From Elioraea tepida (GTDB lineage Bacteria; Pseudomonadota; Alphaproteobacteria; Acetobacterales; Acetobacteraceae), in contig NZ_CP076448.1 in NCBI RefSeq assembly GCF_019203965.1, forward strand, positions 186,001 to 250,000: DNA of 64,000 nt, in the 5' to 3' direction. Under the pieces are notes generated by a model, which made no database searches, was not told the DNA's origin, and saw nothing but the letters and a program-made list of their open reading frames with translations. The position numbers and the translations under genes were made by a program. Each line of letters opens with the position of its first letter. The stretch's first letter is position 1. This document shows, one piece after another, positions 15,786 to 25,229 of the stretch.

Positions 15786-17387
15786 ATGCGTGACTTCCAC
15801 CGCCCCGGCCGAAGCCCGGCGCGCGGCACGCGCGGCATGGCTGCGACCTCGATGCCGGTGGCCACACTCGCCGCGCTCGACGTGCTGCGCGCGGGCGGCA
15901 ACGCCCTTGATGCCGCGATCGCCGCTGCCGCCGTTCTTGGCGTCGTCGAGCCGCACTCCACAGGCATCGGCGGCGACTGCTTCTGCCTCTACGCTCCCGC
16001 CGGAACCGGCGAGGTGATCGCGATGAACGGCTCGGGCAAGGCGCCAGCCGCGGCGAGCATCGACTGGTTCGAGGCCGAAGGACTCACCGCTCTCGACCCG
16101 ACCTCGGCCCATAGCGTGACCATCCCCGGCGCGGTTCGGGCGTGGGAGGCGCTCGCCAACGCGCACGGGCGCAAGGGGCTCGATGAGCTCCTGCAACCGG
16201 CGATCCGCTTGGCCGAGGAGGGCCACCCGGTTCATGACCGCGTGGCGACCGACTGGGCGGCCGCGACCGCGAAGCTCGCCGCCGACCCTGACAGCCGCGT
16301 GCGCTTCCTCTTTGACGGCACCGCACCCCCGCCCGGCTTCGTGTTCCGCCAGCCCGAGCTCGCCGCCACCCTGCGCCGGATCGCTCGGGAGGGATCGAAG
16401 GGCTTCTACGAAGGCCCGGTGGCGGCGGACATGGTGGCGAAGCTGCGCGCCCGCGGCGGGCTGCACACGGAGGAGGACTTCGCCAACGCCACCGCCGAGT
16501 TCGTGACGCCGATCCGGTCGCGCTGGAAGGGGCACGAGATCGTGCAGTGCCCGCCGAACGGCTCTGGCCTTCTGGTGCTGATGATCGCGGGCATTCTCGA
16601 GGGCTTCGCGCCTGCCGAAGCCGGACCGATGTCGGCCGAGCGCTGGCACCGGCATATCGAGGCGGCGCGGCTCGCCTATCGTGACCGTGACGCCTTCCTT
16701 GCCGACCCGGCACAGGTCGAGGTGCCGGTCGCTCGCCTGACCTCGCCCGACTATCTCAGCGCGCTGCGAGAGGTGATCGACCCTGCCCGCGCGATGCGCG
16801 AGCTTCCGCCAGCGGGGCTCGCGGCACGTCTGCCCGCGCATGCCGACACCGTCTATCTCTGCGTGGTGGACGGAGAGGGCAACGCCTGCTCGTTCATCAA
16901 TTCGCTGTTCCAGAGCTTCGGGTCGGGAATCCTCGCCCCCGGCTCGGGCGTGATGCTGCACAATCGCGGCTACGGGTTCCGGCTCGAACGCGGCCACCCG
17001 AACTGCATCGCGCCCGGCAAGCGTCCGCTTCACACGATCATTCCGGGGCTTCTCGTGAAGGACGGGCGCGCCGTGATGCCCTTCGGCGTGATGGGCGGGC
17101 ACTACCAGCCGATGGGGCAGACCACGTTCCTCGCCAATCTGTTCGACTACGGCATGGACCTCCAGGAGGCGCTCGATGCGCCGAGGCTCTTCCCCTGGGC
17201 GGGCAAGGTCCAGGTTGAGCGCGGCATTCCGGACGCGACTCTCGACGCCCTCGCACGCCTCGGCCATGTGCCTGAGCGCGTCGAGCTGCCGCTCGGCGGC
17301 GGCCAGGCGATCTGGATCGACCACGCCTCGGGCTCCCTCGTGGGCGCGTCCGATCCGCGCAAGGACGGTTGCGCGATGGGCTTCTGA
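15786..17387 (+). CDS. ggt: gamma-glutamyltransferase family protein (first copy)
   Basis: A 533-residue Ntn hydrolase of the gamma-glutamyltranspeptidase family. The N-terminal MAATSMPVATLAALDVLRAGGNALDA and GVVEPHSTGIGGD segments and the autoprocessing/nucleophile Thr in HADTVYLCVVDGEG are visible, followed by the NSLFQSFGSG oxyanion region. No obvious signal peptide, so the location is uncertain. Such proteins hydrolyse gamma-glutamyl bonds or related amides; some annotated relatives are amide or acylase enzymes. Stop 21 bp before the amidase start. A second, divergent copy lies at 49715-51520. Confidence 0.86.
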   Translation: MRDFHRPGRSPARGTRGMAATSMPVATLAALDVLRAGGNALDAAIAAAAVLGVVEPHSTGIGGDCFCLYAPAGTGEVIAMNGSGKAPAAASIDWFEAEGLTALDPTSAHSVTIPGAVRAWEALANAHGRKGLDELLQPAIRLAEEGHPVHDRVATDWAAATAKLAADPDSRVRFLFDGTAPPPGFVFRQPELAATLRRIAREGSKGFYEGPVAADMVAKLRARGGLHTEEDFANATAEFVTPIRSRWKGHEIVQCPPNGSGLLVLMIAGILEGFAPAEAGPMSAERWHRHIEAARLAYRDRDAFLADPAQVEVPVARLTSPDYLSALREVIDPARAMRELPPAGLAARLPAHADTVYLCVVDGEGNACSFINSLFQSFGSGILAPGSGVMLHNRGYGFRLERGHPNCIAPGKRPLHTIIPGLLVKDGRAVMPFGVMGGHYQPMGQTTFLANLFDYGMDLQEALDAPRLFPWAGKVQVERGIPDATLDALARLGHVPERVELPLGGGQAIWIDHASGSLVGASDPRKDGCAMGF

Positions 17388-17408
17388 GCCGCGGGCCACT
17401 GGGAAGGG

Positions 17409-18932
17409 ATGCCGATGAGCAACACGGCGCTTTGCGAGCTCTCTGCGATCGAGCAACGCCGGCTGATCGGGCGCAATACGATCAGCCCGGTCGATCTCCT
17501 CGATGCGCATCTCGCCCGCATCGAGCAGGTCAACCACGCCGTCAACGCGATCGTCTCGATCGACGAGGCGGGGGCGCGAGCGGCCGCGAAGGCGGCAGAG
17601 GCGGCGGTGATGGCGGGCGAGGACCTGCCGCTCCTGCACGGCCTGCCCGTCGGCATCAAGGATCTCGAGGAGACGAAGGGGCTGCGCACGACCTATGGCA
17701 GCCCCCAGTTCGCCACCTTCGTTCCGGAGGAGGATTGCGGCATGGTCGCGTCGCTGCGCGCGGCCGGGGCGGTGATCGTCGGCAAGACCAACACACCCGA
17801 GTTCGGCGCCGGCGCCAACACGATCAACCCCGTGTTCGGGCCGACCGGAAACCCCTTCGACCCGGCCCGTTCCTGCGCCGGCTCCTCGGGCGGTTCGGCG
17901 GTCGCGCTCGCAACCGGCATGGTGCCCCTTGCCACCGGCTCGGATCTCGGCGGGTCGCTGCGCAACCCGGCAGCCTATTGCGGTATCGTCGGCTTCCGGC
18001 CCTCGCCCGGTCTTGTGCCGTCGGAGAAGCGCGGTTTGGGCTGGTATCCTGCCTCGGTGCTCGGGCCGATGGCGCGCAACGTGCCCGACCTCGCGTTCCT
18101 GCTCGCCGCGATGGTCTCCGACGACCCGCGCGACCCGCTTTCGCGCGCAGTGTTCGGGCGGAAGATGGTCGCGCCCGCCGAGTTCCACCCGCTGCCGGAG
18201 CTCGACCCCGCGGCGCTGCGCGTGGCCGTTACGGCAGATTTCGGCTTCGCACCGACCTCGGCGGAGGTGCGCAGCCTGTTCGCCGATCGCGTCGCGCGGT
18301 TCCGCGGCCTGTTCGCCTCCGTCACCGAAGCCCATCCTGACATGACGGGCGCTGAGCGCGCCTTCGGTGTGCTTCGGGCTGAGGCGTTCCTCGCCAAGCA
18401 CCTTCCCACCTACACCACCGCGCGCCACATGCTCGGGCCGAACGTCGTCGAGAATGTCGAGGAGGGGCTCCGCTACACGCTTGCCGACATGGCAGAGGCG
18501 CACGTGCTTCAGACGCAGATCTACCGCCGCTTCGGCGCGTTTTTCCGCGAGGTCGATCTGATCATCTCGCCGGCGATGACGGTGCAGCCGACGCCCTGGA
18601 CCGAGCTTGCGCCGCGCGAGATCGACGGCAGGAGGCTTTCCACTTACTACGCCTGGCTCGCGCTTGCCTACGGCGTGACCCTCTCGACGCACCCGGCGAT
18701 CGTCCTGCCTTGCGGCGTCGATTCGCGGGGCCTGCCCTTCGGCATCCAGATCGTCGGCCCGCGCGGCGGGGACGCGTTCCTGCTCGCCGCCGCCGCCGCG
18801 ATCGAGCGGGCGCTCGCCCTCATCCCGGGCTGCGGGCGGCCCGTTCCCGATCTCGAGACGCTCGCCAAGGCGCCGCCGATCCACTCGCTTCCGGGAGCGG
18901 ATATGCTCGCCCATGTCGGCCGCGCCGCCTGA
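17409..18932 (+). CDS. amidase (amidase-signature family, first of three)
   Basis: A 507-residue amidase-signature hydrolase. The Ser-cisSer-Lys triad is visible: Lys in GLPVGIKDLEE, the glycine-rich CAGSSGGSAVALATG segment, and the nucleophile Ser in GSDLGGSLRNPAA. Expected to hydrolyse a carboxamide to acid plus ammonia in the cytoplasm; substrate unknown. Transcribed with the upstream ggt and close to the downstream nitrile hydratase beta domain, which recalls nitrile-to-amide-to-acid loci. Less similar to the other two amidases here than they are to each other. Confidence 0.9.
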   Translation: MPMSNTALCELSAIEQRRLIGRNTISPVDLLDAHLARIEQVNHAVNAIVSIDEAGARAAAKAAEAAVMAGEDLPLLHGLPVGIKDLEETKGLRTTYGSPQFATFVPEEDCGMVASLRAAGAVIVGKTNTPEFGAGANTINPVFGPTGNPFDPARSCAGSSGGSAVALATGMVPLATGSDLGGSLRNPAAYCGIVGFRPSPGLVPSEKRGLGWYPASVLGPMARNVPDLAFLLAAMVSDDPRDPLSRAVFGRKMVAPAEFHPLPELDPAALRVAVTADFGFAPTSAEVRSLFADRVARFRGLFASVTEAHPDMTGAERAFGVLRAEAFLAKHLPTYTTARHMLGPNVVENVEEGLRYTLADMAEAHVLQTQIYRRFGAFFREVDLIISPAMTVQPTPWTELAPREIDGRRLSTYYAWLALAYGVTLSTHPAIVLPCGVDSRGLPFGIQIVGPRGGDAFLLAAAAAIERALALIPGCGRPVPDLETLAKAPPIHSLPGADMLAHVGRAA

Positions 18933-19008
18933 CCCGGCGCTTCGGATCGGCCTGGAGCCATGCCCGAAGCCCCTTTTTCCCCCGCATAAGGGCGAAGGGC
19001 GGCGAGAC

Positions 19009-19036
19009 TTGCCGCAGGGCGCGGCGCGGCTAGGAT
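19009..19036 (+). promoter_or_regulatory. candidate promoter before the nitrile hydratase-like gene
   Basis: TTGCCG at 19009-19014, 16-nt spacer, TAGGAT at 19031-19036. Because the -10 ends 2 nt before the ATG at 19039, use of this promoter would favour the downstream GTG at 19156 as start. Confidence 0.3.
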
Positions 19037-19038
19037 TG

Positions 19039-19461
19039 ATGCATGATCACAGGCCCGGAACGAGGCGGACGCCACGACACGGGTGGCGACAGCCGCGGCT
19101 GCTCGCCCAATCCGTCGCGGCCGACGCGCGCTGGCACGTCGCGGGCGAGTGGGGCGTGAACGCCCGCTTCCGCCCAGGCGATGCGGTTCGGGTCGCCGCC
19201 GAACGGCCGGCGATCTCGGCCGGCCGCCCGCACTTCCGCACGCCGCACTACGTGCGCGGGCGGAACGGCGTCGTGGCCGAGGTGATGGGCCCGTTCTGCA
19301 ACCCGGAAGGGCTCGCGACCGGAGGCGACGGACTGCCGATGCAGGTTCTCTACCGCATCCGCTTCTCCAAGCCGCAGCTCTGGCCCGACTATGCCGGGCC
19401 GGGCGATGACCCGCTCGAGGTCGAGATCTACGAGCACTGGCTGGAGCCGCACGATGCATGA
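19039..19461 (+). CDS. orphan nitrile hydratase beta-subunit C-terminal (SH3-like) domain
   Basis: A 140-residue protein whose last ~100 residues match the SH3-like C-terminal domain of nitrile hydratase/thiocyanate hydrolase beta: FRPGDAVRV, FRTPHYVRGRNGVV, FCNPEGLATGGDGLP, LYRIRF and the terminal YEHWLEP. The helical N-terminal domain of a full beta subunit (~220 residues) is missing, and the first ~35 residues look like unrelated shadow sequence, so the GTG at 19156 (101 residues) may be the true start. No alpha subunit with the C-x-x-C-S-C metal site is in the window. It could be a remnant, or a stand-alone domain partnered elsewhere. It follows an amidase gene, fitting a former nitrile pathway. 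Confidence 0.68.
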   Translation: MHDHRPGTRRTPRHGWRQPRLLAQSVAADARWHVAGEWGVNARFRPGDAVRVAAERPAISAGRPHFRTPHYVRGRNGVVAEVMGPFCNPEGLATGGDGLPMQVLYRIRFSKPQLWPDYAGPGDDPLEVEIYEHWLEPHDA

Positions 19462-19634
19462 TCCGCACAGGCCTGAGGATCGCGATGGCCGCGCGCGCGC
19501 AGCATAGGGCGGCCATCCCTCGCTCTCCGCTCCTGCCGCCGCGCTCGGCCGGGACGGAGGGCAGGAACGAGGCGGAGCTCTTCGCGCTCCTGGCGCGCGG
19601 CCGCATGATCGGGCCGGCCGTTGCGGCCGCGTGA
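19458..19634 (+). CDS. 58-residue ORF overlapping the nitrile hydratase-like stop
   Basis: ATG overlaps the preceding TGA (ATGA, 19458-19461), suggesting coupled translation. The protein is Ala/Arg-rich with a C-terminal RNEAELFALLARGRMIGPAV segment. That segment weakly resembles the helical ALEALLVEKGLIDPAAV opening of nitrile hydratase alpha subunits, but no metal-binding cysteines follow before the stop. It may be a decayed alpha start or a chance frame. Confidence 0.28.
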   Translation: MIRTGLRIAMAARAQHRAAIPRSPLLPPRSAGTEGRNEAELFALLARGRMIGPAVAAA

Positions 19635-19665
19635 GCGTTCAGGACCAGAGGGGGGAGTTCATCGC

Positions 19666-20868
19666 ATGACCATACGCCGCCGCCGCCTGCTTGGCACCGC
19701 CGCCGCCCTGCCTCTGGCGCCGGCTGCCATCGGAGGCCTCGCTGCGCCTGCGATCGCCCAACGCGCCCCGATCAGGATCGGCATGATCACCACCCTCTCC
19801 GGCCCCGGGGCGGCGCTCGGCAACGATATCCGCGACGGGTTCGCTCTCGTCGTGAAGAACGCAGGCGGCCGGCTCGGCGGCTACCCGGTGGAGGTGGTCG
19901 TCGCCGATGACGGTCTCCGCCCCGAGAACGGCCGCGCCATCGCCGAACGAATGGTCCGGCGCGAGCGGATCCAGGTTCTCACGGGGATCGTGTTCTCGAA
20001 CGTGATGCTCGCCGTCGCCCCGGTCGTGCTCGGGCCCGCGACCTACATCAGCGCCAATGCCGGCCCGAGCCAGCTCGCGGGCGAAGGCTGCAACCCGAAC
20101 TACTTCAACGTTGCGTGGCAGAACGACAACCTGCACGAGGCAGTCGGGCAGTACGTCACGCGGCAGGGGGTGAAGCGCGCCTTCATCCTCGCGCCGAACT
20201 ATCCGGCCGGGCGGGATGCGCTCACGGGCTTCAAGCGGTTCTACAAGGGCGAGGTCGTGTCAGAGACCTACACCCGCCTCGACCAGCTCGACTATGCCGC
20301 GGAGCTCGCCGCGATCCGCGCCGCGAACCCGGAGGCCGTCTTCATCTTCCTCCCCGGCGGCTTGGGCATCAACTTCATCAAGCAGTATGCTGCCGCCGGC
20401 CTGCGCGGGCGGATCCCGCTCTACGGCCCCGGCTTCTCCTTCGACCAGGACGTGCTTCCGGCGGTGGGCGACGACGCGCTCGGCTGTTTCAACTCCTCGC
20501 AATGGGCGCTCGACCTCCCGTTCCCGGCGAACCGCCAGTTCGTCGACACGTTCGAGGCCGAGTACAAGCGCCTCCCGAGCCTCTATGCGAGCCAGGGCTA
20601 TGACGCGGCGCTCTTGATCGGTTCGGCGCTCGCAGCGACGCGCGGAGAGGTCAGCGACCGGGCGGCCTTCAACGCCGCGCTCAAGCGGGCCGCGTTCCAG
20701 TCGGTTCGCGGGTCGTTCAGGTTCGGCAACAACAACCACCCGATCCAGACGATCTATATGCGTGAGGTGGTGAAAGACGCGCAGGGCCGCATGGTGAACC
20801 GAACGATCGGCACGGCGTTCGAGAACCACCAGGACGCCTACGCCGCGCAGTGCAGGCTGCCGGCCTGA
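19666..20868 (+). CDS. livK: branched-chain amino acid-type ABC substrate-binding protein
   Basis: A 400-residue Leu/Ile/Val-type periplasmic binding protein. The N-terminus MTIRRRRLLGTAAALPLAP carries a twin-arginine-like RRRRLLG motif and a hydrophobic core ending at AIAQ, so export by Tat is likely. The mature start IRIGMITTLSGPGAALGNDIRDGF and the Asp-rich VVVADDGLRPENG are diagnostic. ATG at 19666 follows GGGGGAG; a longer frame to 19621 has no support. First gene of livKHMGF. The ligand may be an amino acid, amide, urea or aromatic acid; the adjacent amidase makes a nitrogenous ligand plausible. Confidence 0.92.
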   Translation: MTIRRRRLLGTAAALPLAPAAIGGLAAPAIAQRAPIRIGMITTLSGPGAALGNDIRDGFALVVKNAGGRLGGYPVEVVVADDGLRPENGRAIAERMVRRERIQVLTGIVFSNVMLAVAPVVLGPATYISANAGPSQLAGEGCNPNYFNVAWQNDNLHEAVGQYVTRQGVKRAFILAPNYPAGRDALTGFKRFYKGEVVSETYTRLDQLDYAAELAAIRAANPEAVFIFLPGGLGINFIKQYAAAGLRGRIPLYGPGFSFDQDVLPAVGDDALGCFNSSQWALDLPFPANRQFVDTFEAEYKRLPSLYASQGYDAALLIGSALAATRGEVSDRAAFNAALKRAAFQSVRGSFRFGNNNHPIQTIYMREVVKDAQGRMVNRTIGTAFENHQDAYAAQCRLPA

Positions 20869-20908
20869 CCGGCCTGCGGGGGAGCGCCGCCTTCCCCGCC
20901 GCTCCACG

Positions 20909-21829
20909 ATGACCGCTCTTCTCTTCGTCGAGCAGACTCTGAACGGGCTGCAGCTCGGCGTGATGCTGTTCATGATCGCCGCAGGGCTGACGCTGATCTT
21001 CGGCATCATGGACGTGATCAATCTCGCGCACGGCAGCCTTTACATGGCTGGCGCCTTCGTCGGCGCGACCGTGACCGCGCGCACAGGCTCCTTCGCTCTC
21101 GGCGTGCTCGCGGGCGCGGCGGCCGGGGCGCTGATCGCGCTCCTGCTCGAGCTTGCGGTGATCCGCCGCCTCTATGCCCGCGACCATCTCGACCAGGTGC
21201 TCGCCACCTACGCCCTGATCCTCACCTTCAACGAGGCGGTGAAGGTGCTGTGGGGCCCGGCTCCGATCTTCCTCGCCGCACCGCCGCTTCTTTCGGGCAC
21301 GGTCGAGGTTCTGCCGGGCATCCCGTATCCTGCCTATCGGCTTGCGGTCATCGCGGTCGGGCTTGCCGCGGCGCTCTTCCTCGGCTGGCTGATCGGGCGC
21401 ACGCGGCTTGGCATGCTGATCCGCGCGGGCACGACGAATCGCGAGACGGTCCAGGCGCTCGGGGTCGACATCGGGCTTCTGTTCGCCCTCGTCTTCGCCC
21501 TTGGCGGGGCGCTCGCGGGGCTTGCCGGAGTGATGGCAGGTCCGGTGCTCGCGGTGCAGGTGGGCATGGGCGAGCAGATCCTGATCCTCGCCTTCGTCGT
21601 CATCGTCGTGGGCGGCCTTGGCAGCGTGCGAGGCGCGATGGCCGGGTCCCTGCTCGTCGGGCTGGCCGACACCTGGGCGCGCGCTCTCCTTCCCGTTCTC
21701 TTGCGCGGGCTGTTGCCGCCCGCCGCCGCCGACCAGGTGGCGGCCAATCTCGGCTCGGTCGCCGTCTATCTGCTGATGGCTGTGGTGCTTTCGGTGAGGC
21801 CGCAAGGGCTATTCCCGCGCCATGCGTGA
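20909..21829 (+). CDS. livH: branched-chain amino acid-type ABC permease LivH
   Basis: A 306-residue inner-membrane permease with about eight hydrophobic helices. Family landmarks: LNGLQLGVMLFMIAAGLTLIFGI near the start, the INLAHG motif (VINLAHGSLYMAG), RTRLGMLIRA and the terminal VVLSVRPQGLFP. Lies 40 bp after livK and overlaps livM by 8 bp. Confidence 0.94.
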   Translation: MTALLFVEQTLNGLQLGVMLFMIAAGLTLIFGIMDVINLAHGSLYMAGAFVGATVTARTGSFALGVLAGAAAGALIALLLELAVIRRLYARDHLDQVLATYALILTFNEAVKVLWGPAPIFLAAPPLLSGTVEVLPGIPYPAYRLAVIAVGLAAALFLGWLIGRTRLGMLIRAGTTNRETVQALGVDIGLLFALVFALGGALAGLAGVMAGPVLAVQVGMGEQILILAFVVIVVGGLGSVRGAMAGSLLVGLADTWARALLPVLLRGLLPPAAADQVAANLGSVAVYLLMAVVLSVRPQGLFPRHA

Positions 21830-22799
21830 GCGGCTCGCGGTCGCGTTTGGCGCGGCGACCTTCGCCGTTGCGCCCTTCGTGCTGGAGGCGCTTGACGAGA
21901 GCTTCCTCCTCTCGGTGCTGACGCGGATGCTCGCCTATGCGCTCGCCGCGGCCGCGCTCGACCTCGTGCTCGGCTATGGCGGCATGATGAGCTTCGGCCA
22001 CGGGGCCTTCCTCGGCACGGGCGCCTATGTCGCGGGGGTGTTGCTCCACCACCGCGCCGAGGGCAGCGCGGTGATGGAGTGGCCCCTGCGTGTCGGCGGC
22101 ACGGCCGAGGTGCTGATCGCCTGGCCCGCGGCGGCCGCGGTGTGCGGGGTGCTCGCCGCCGCGATCGGCGCGATCAGCCTGCGCACGCGCGGAGTGCATT
22201 TCATCATGATCACGCTTGCATTTGCGCAGATGGTCTATTTCCTCGTGCTCGCCCTGCCGCAATACGGCGGCACGGACGGGCTGATGATCCCCTCCCGCAA
22301 CGTGCTCGCCGGCTGGCCGCTCGCGGGGGACGCGCCGCTCTACTGGGTGGCGCTCGTGCTGCTAGCTCTGTTCCTCGTTTTCGCGCGCAGGGCGATGGCG
22401 TCGCGCTTCGGGCTCGCGCTCCGCGGCGCGCGCATGAACGAGCGCCGGGCGCTCGCTCTCGGCCTGCCCGTCTATCGCCTGCGGCTCGTGGCCTTCACCC
22501 TCTCCGGTGCCGTGACCGGCCTTGCCGGCGCGATCCTTGCCAACCAGGCCTCCTTCGTTTCGCCCGACCTCCTCTCCTGGCAGCGATCGGGAGAGCTGCT
22601 CGTGATGGTGATCCTTGGCGGCCAGGGAACGCTCTTTGGCCCGGTGCTCGGCGCGCTTGCGCTGCTCGCGGCGGAGGAGGAGCTCGCGCAGATCACCGAA
22701 CACTGGATGCTCGTCCTCGGCCCGGTTCTTCTGCTCGTCGTGCTGTTCTTCCGCGGCGGCCTCTGGCGCGTTGTGGCGGGGGTTCGTGGCGATGCCTGA
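21822..22799 (+). CDS. livM: branched-chain amino acid-type ABC permease LivM
   Basis: A 325-residue permease with multiple membrane helices. Landmarks: LDLVLGYGGMMSFGHGAFLGTGAY, the TRGVHFIMITLAFAQM helix, the NERRALALGLPVYRLRLVAFTLSG loop and VMVILGGQGTLFGPVLGA. Pairs with LivH. Overlaps livH by 8 bp and livG by 8 bp, indicating tight coupling. Confidence 0.94.
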   Translation: MRERLAVAFGAATFAVAPFVLEALDESFLLSVLTRMLAYALAAAALDLVLGYGGMMSFGHGAFLGTGAYVAGVLLHHRAEGSAVMEWPLRVGGTAEVLIAWPAAAAVCGVLAAAIGAISLRTRGVHFIMITLAFAQMVYFLVLALPQYGGTDGLMIPSRNVLAGWPLAGDAPLYWVALVLLALFLVFARRAMASRFGLALRGARMNERRALALGLPVYRLRLVAFTLSGAVTGLAGAILANQASFVSPDLLSWQRSGELLVMVILGGQGTLFGPVLGALALLAAEEELAQITEHWMLVLGPVLLLVVLFFRGGLWRVVAGVRGDA

Positions 22800-23539
22800 A
22801 CCGCTCCTTGAGGCCGTGGGCCTCACCCGCCGCTTCGGCGCGCTCGCCGCGAACGAGGACGTTTCGCTGACGCTTCTTTCCGGCGAGTGCCATGCGGTGA
22901 TCGGGCCGAACGGCGCGGGCAAGTCCACGCTCGTCGCCATGCTTGCCGGAGAGCAGCGTCCGGACTCGGGAAGGGTTCTGCTGGCGGGCGAGGATGTCAC
23001 GGTGCTCGGCCCTGCCCGGCGGGCGCGGCGGGGAATCGCGCGCAGCTTCCAGATCACCCAGCTCTGCCGCGGCCTCACGGTGCGTGAGAACGTGATGCTC
23101 GCGGTCCAGGCAGCGGAGGGCCGGAGCTTCCGCTTCTTCCGGCCGGTGCGTAGCGACGCTTCCCTGACCGCGGCGGCCGACTCCGCGCTCGCCGACGCAG
23201 GTCTCTCGTCCCGTGCCGAGACGCCCGCCGCGCGTCTCAGCCACGGCGAGCAGCGCCAGCTCGAGCTTGCGCTCGCGCTTGCCCAACGCCCGCGCGTGCT
23301 TCTGCTCGACGAGCCGGCGGCAGGGCTCGGCGCGGCCGAGACGCCGGCGCTTACCCGACGCCTCGCCTCGCTCAAGGGCAGGGTGGCGATGCTTCTTGTC
23401 GAGCACGACATGGACACGGTCTTCGCTCTTGCCGACCGGATCACCGTTCTTGCCGGCGGGCGCGTCATCGCCTCAGGCACGCCGCAGGCCATCCGGGCCG
23501 ACCGTGCGGTGCGCGAGGCCTATCTCGGCGAGGTCGTCG

Positions 23540-23547
<8 letters not shown>
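22792..23547 (+). CDS. livG: branched-chain amino acid-type ABC ATPase LivG
   Basis: A 251-residue ABC ATPase. Walker A GPNGAGKST, signature LSHGEQRQLELALA, Walker B LLLDEPAAGLG and switch His in LVEHDMD. The LSHGE form of the signature, rather than LSGGQ, is common in LivG. ATG at 22792 is preceded by livM coding sequence; longer frames overlap livM and are shadows. Confidence 0.93.
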
Positions 23548-24238
<691 letters not shown>

Positions 24239-24386
24239 GGCGCGCGGCGATGGGTGCGGCGCGTCACGCCTCGATACGGTCCGGGATCAGGGGCCGAAAA
24301 CGGGGTGACGCGGAGGGTCTGCGCATGGTCCTGAAAGGCGACGCGGCCTTCGAGCCATCCGGCGCGGCTGAGCGAGGGGTGCGTGG

Positions 24387-25229
24387 ATGAACGACCTATC
24401 CTGGGGCTATCTCGAGAAACAATACGCGACCGTGACGGCCGTGCCGGACTACCCGGCGATCGCGGCGCGCTGGGCGAAGCACTCGGCCGAAGCCGTGCTG
24501 CGCTTCCGCCCCGAGGCGATCGCCTACGGCACGGGCGAGCGCCGCATGATCGACCTCTACCGTCCCGAGGGGGTGGCCGAGCCGCCGGTCCTGCTTTTCA
24601 TCCATGGCGGCTACTGGCAAAGGCGGCACCGGCGAGACTTCGCGTTCATCGTCGAGCCCTGGCTTGCGCGCGGCATCGCGGTCGCCATGCCGGGCTACCC
24701 GCTCTGTCCGGAGGTGACAATGGCGGCGCTGATCGAGGATGTGCGCACCGCCACTGTGACACTCTGGAACGCCGCGCCCGAACTCGGCCTGTCGCGGCGC
24801 TGGCTCGCGGGCGGCCATTCCGCCGGCGGCCATCTTGCGGCGTCCCTCGCCGCGACCGATTGGGGCGTGCGCGGGGCGCACGATCTCGCCTTCGTGGGCG
24901 TTCTGCCCTCGTCCGGCGTGTTCGACCTCCCGCCCTTGCTCGGCACCACGCTCAACATCGCGCTCGGGCTTGACTACCTCGAGGCGATGCGGCTCTCGGC
25001 CCTCTATCTCGCGCCGCCGAAGGGACTTCGGGTGATCGCCGCCGTCGGCGGGGCGGAGAGTGGGGAGTTCCTGCGCCAGAGCCAGGGGCTCGCGCGGCGC
25101 TGGACCGCGGCCGGAGCGCAGGCCGCTGTGCTCGAACTCCCCGGCCGGAACCACTTCACCGTCCAGGACGCCTGGGCCGAGCCCGACGGCGCTCTGTTCG
25201 CCGCCGCCTTGGGGCTACTCTCCGCCTGA
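24387..25229 (+). CDS. alpha/beta hydrolase (kynurenine formamidase/carboxylesterase-like)
   Basis: A 280-residue serine hydrolase of the HSL/BD-FAE (arylformamidase-like) group. Oxyanion motif HGGYWQ, nucleophile elbow GGHSAGGH, a candidate acid in AVGGAES and the catalytic His in GRNHFTV. No signal peptide. The N-terminus (YLEKQYATVTAVPDYPAI) resembles bacterial arylformamidase-like proteins, hence a possible N-formyl or ester substrate. 148 bp after livF, perhaps separately transcribed. Its stop overlaps the convergent AbrB-family gene by 15 bp (25215-25229). Confidence 0.83.
   Translation: MNDLSWGYLEKQYATVTAVPDYPAIAARWAKHSAEAVLRFRPEAIAYGTGERRMIDLYRPEGVAEPPVLLFIHGGYWQRRHRRDFAFIVEPWLARGIAVAMPGYPLCPEVTMAALIEDVRTATVTLWNAAPELGLSRRWLAGGHSAGGHLAASLAATDWGVRGAHDLAFVGVLPSSGVFDLPPLLGTTLNIALGLDYLEAMRLSALYLAPPKGLRVIAAVGGAESGEFLRQSQGLARRWTAAGAQAAVLELPGRNHFTVQDAWAEPDGALFAAALGLLSA

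Noticed and set aside
15453-18914. 1153-codon open frame on the minus strand
   Set aside because: Antisense to the SDR, ggt and amidase genes. Composition is Arg/His/Gly/Ala-rich, with no domain motif. Typical shadow of G+C-rich codon bias.
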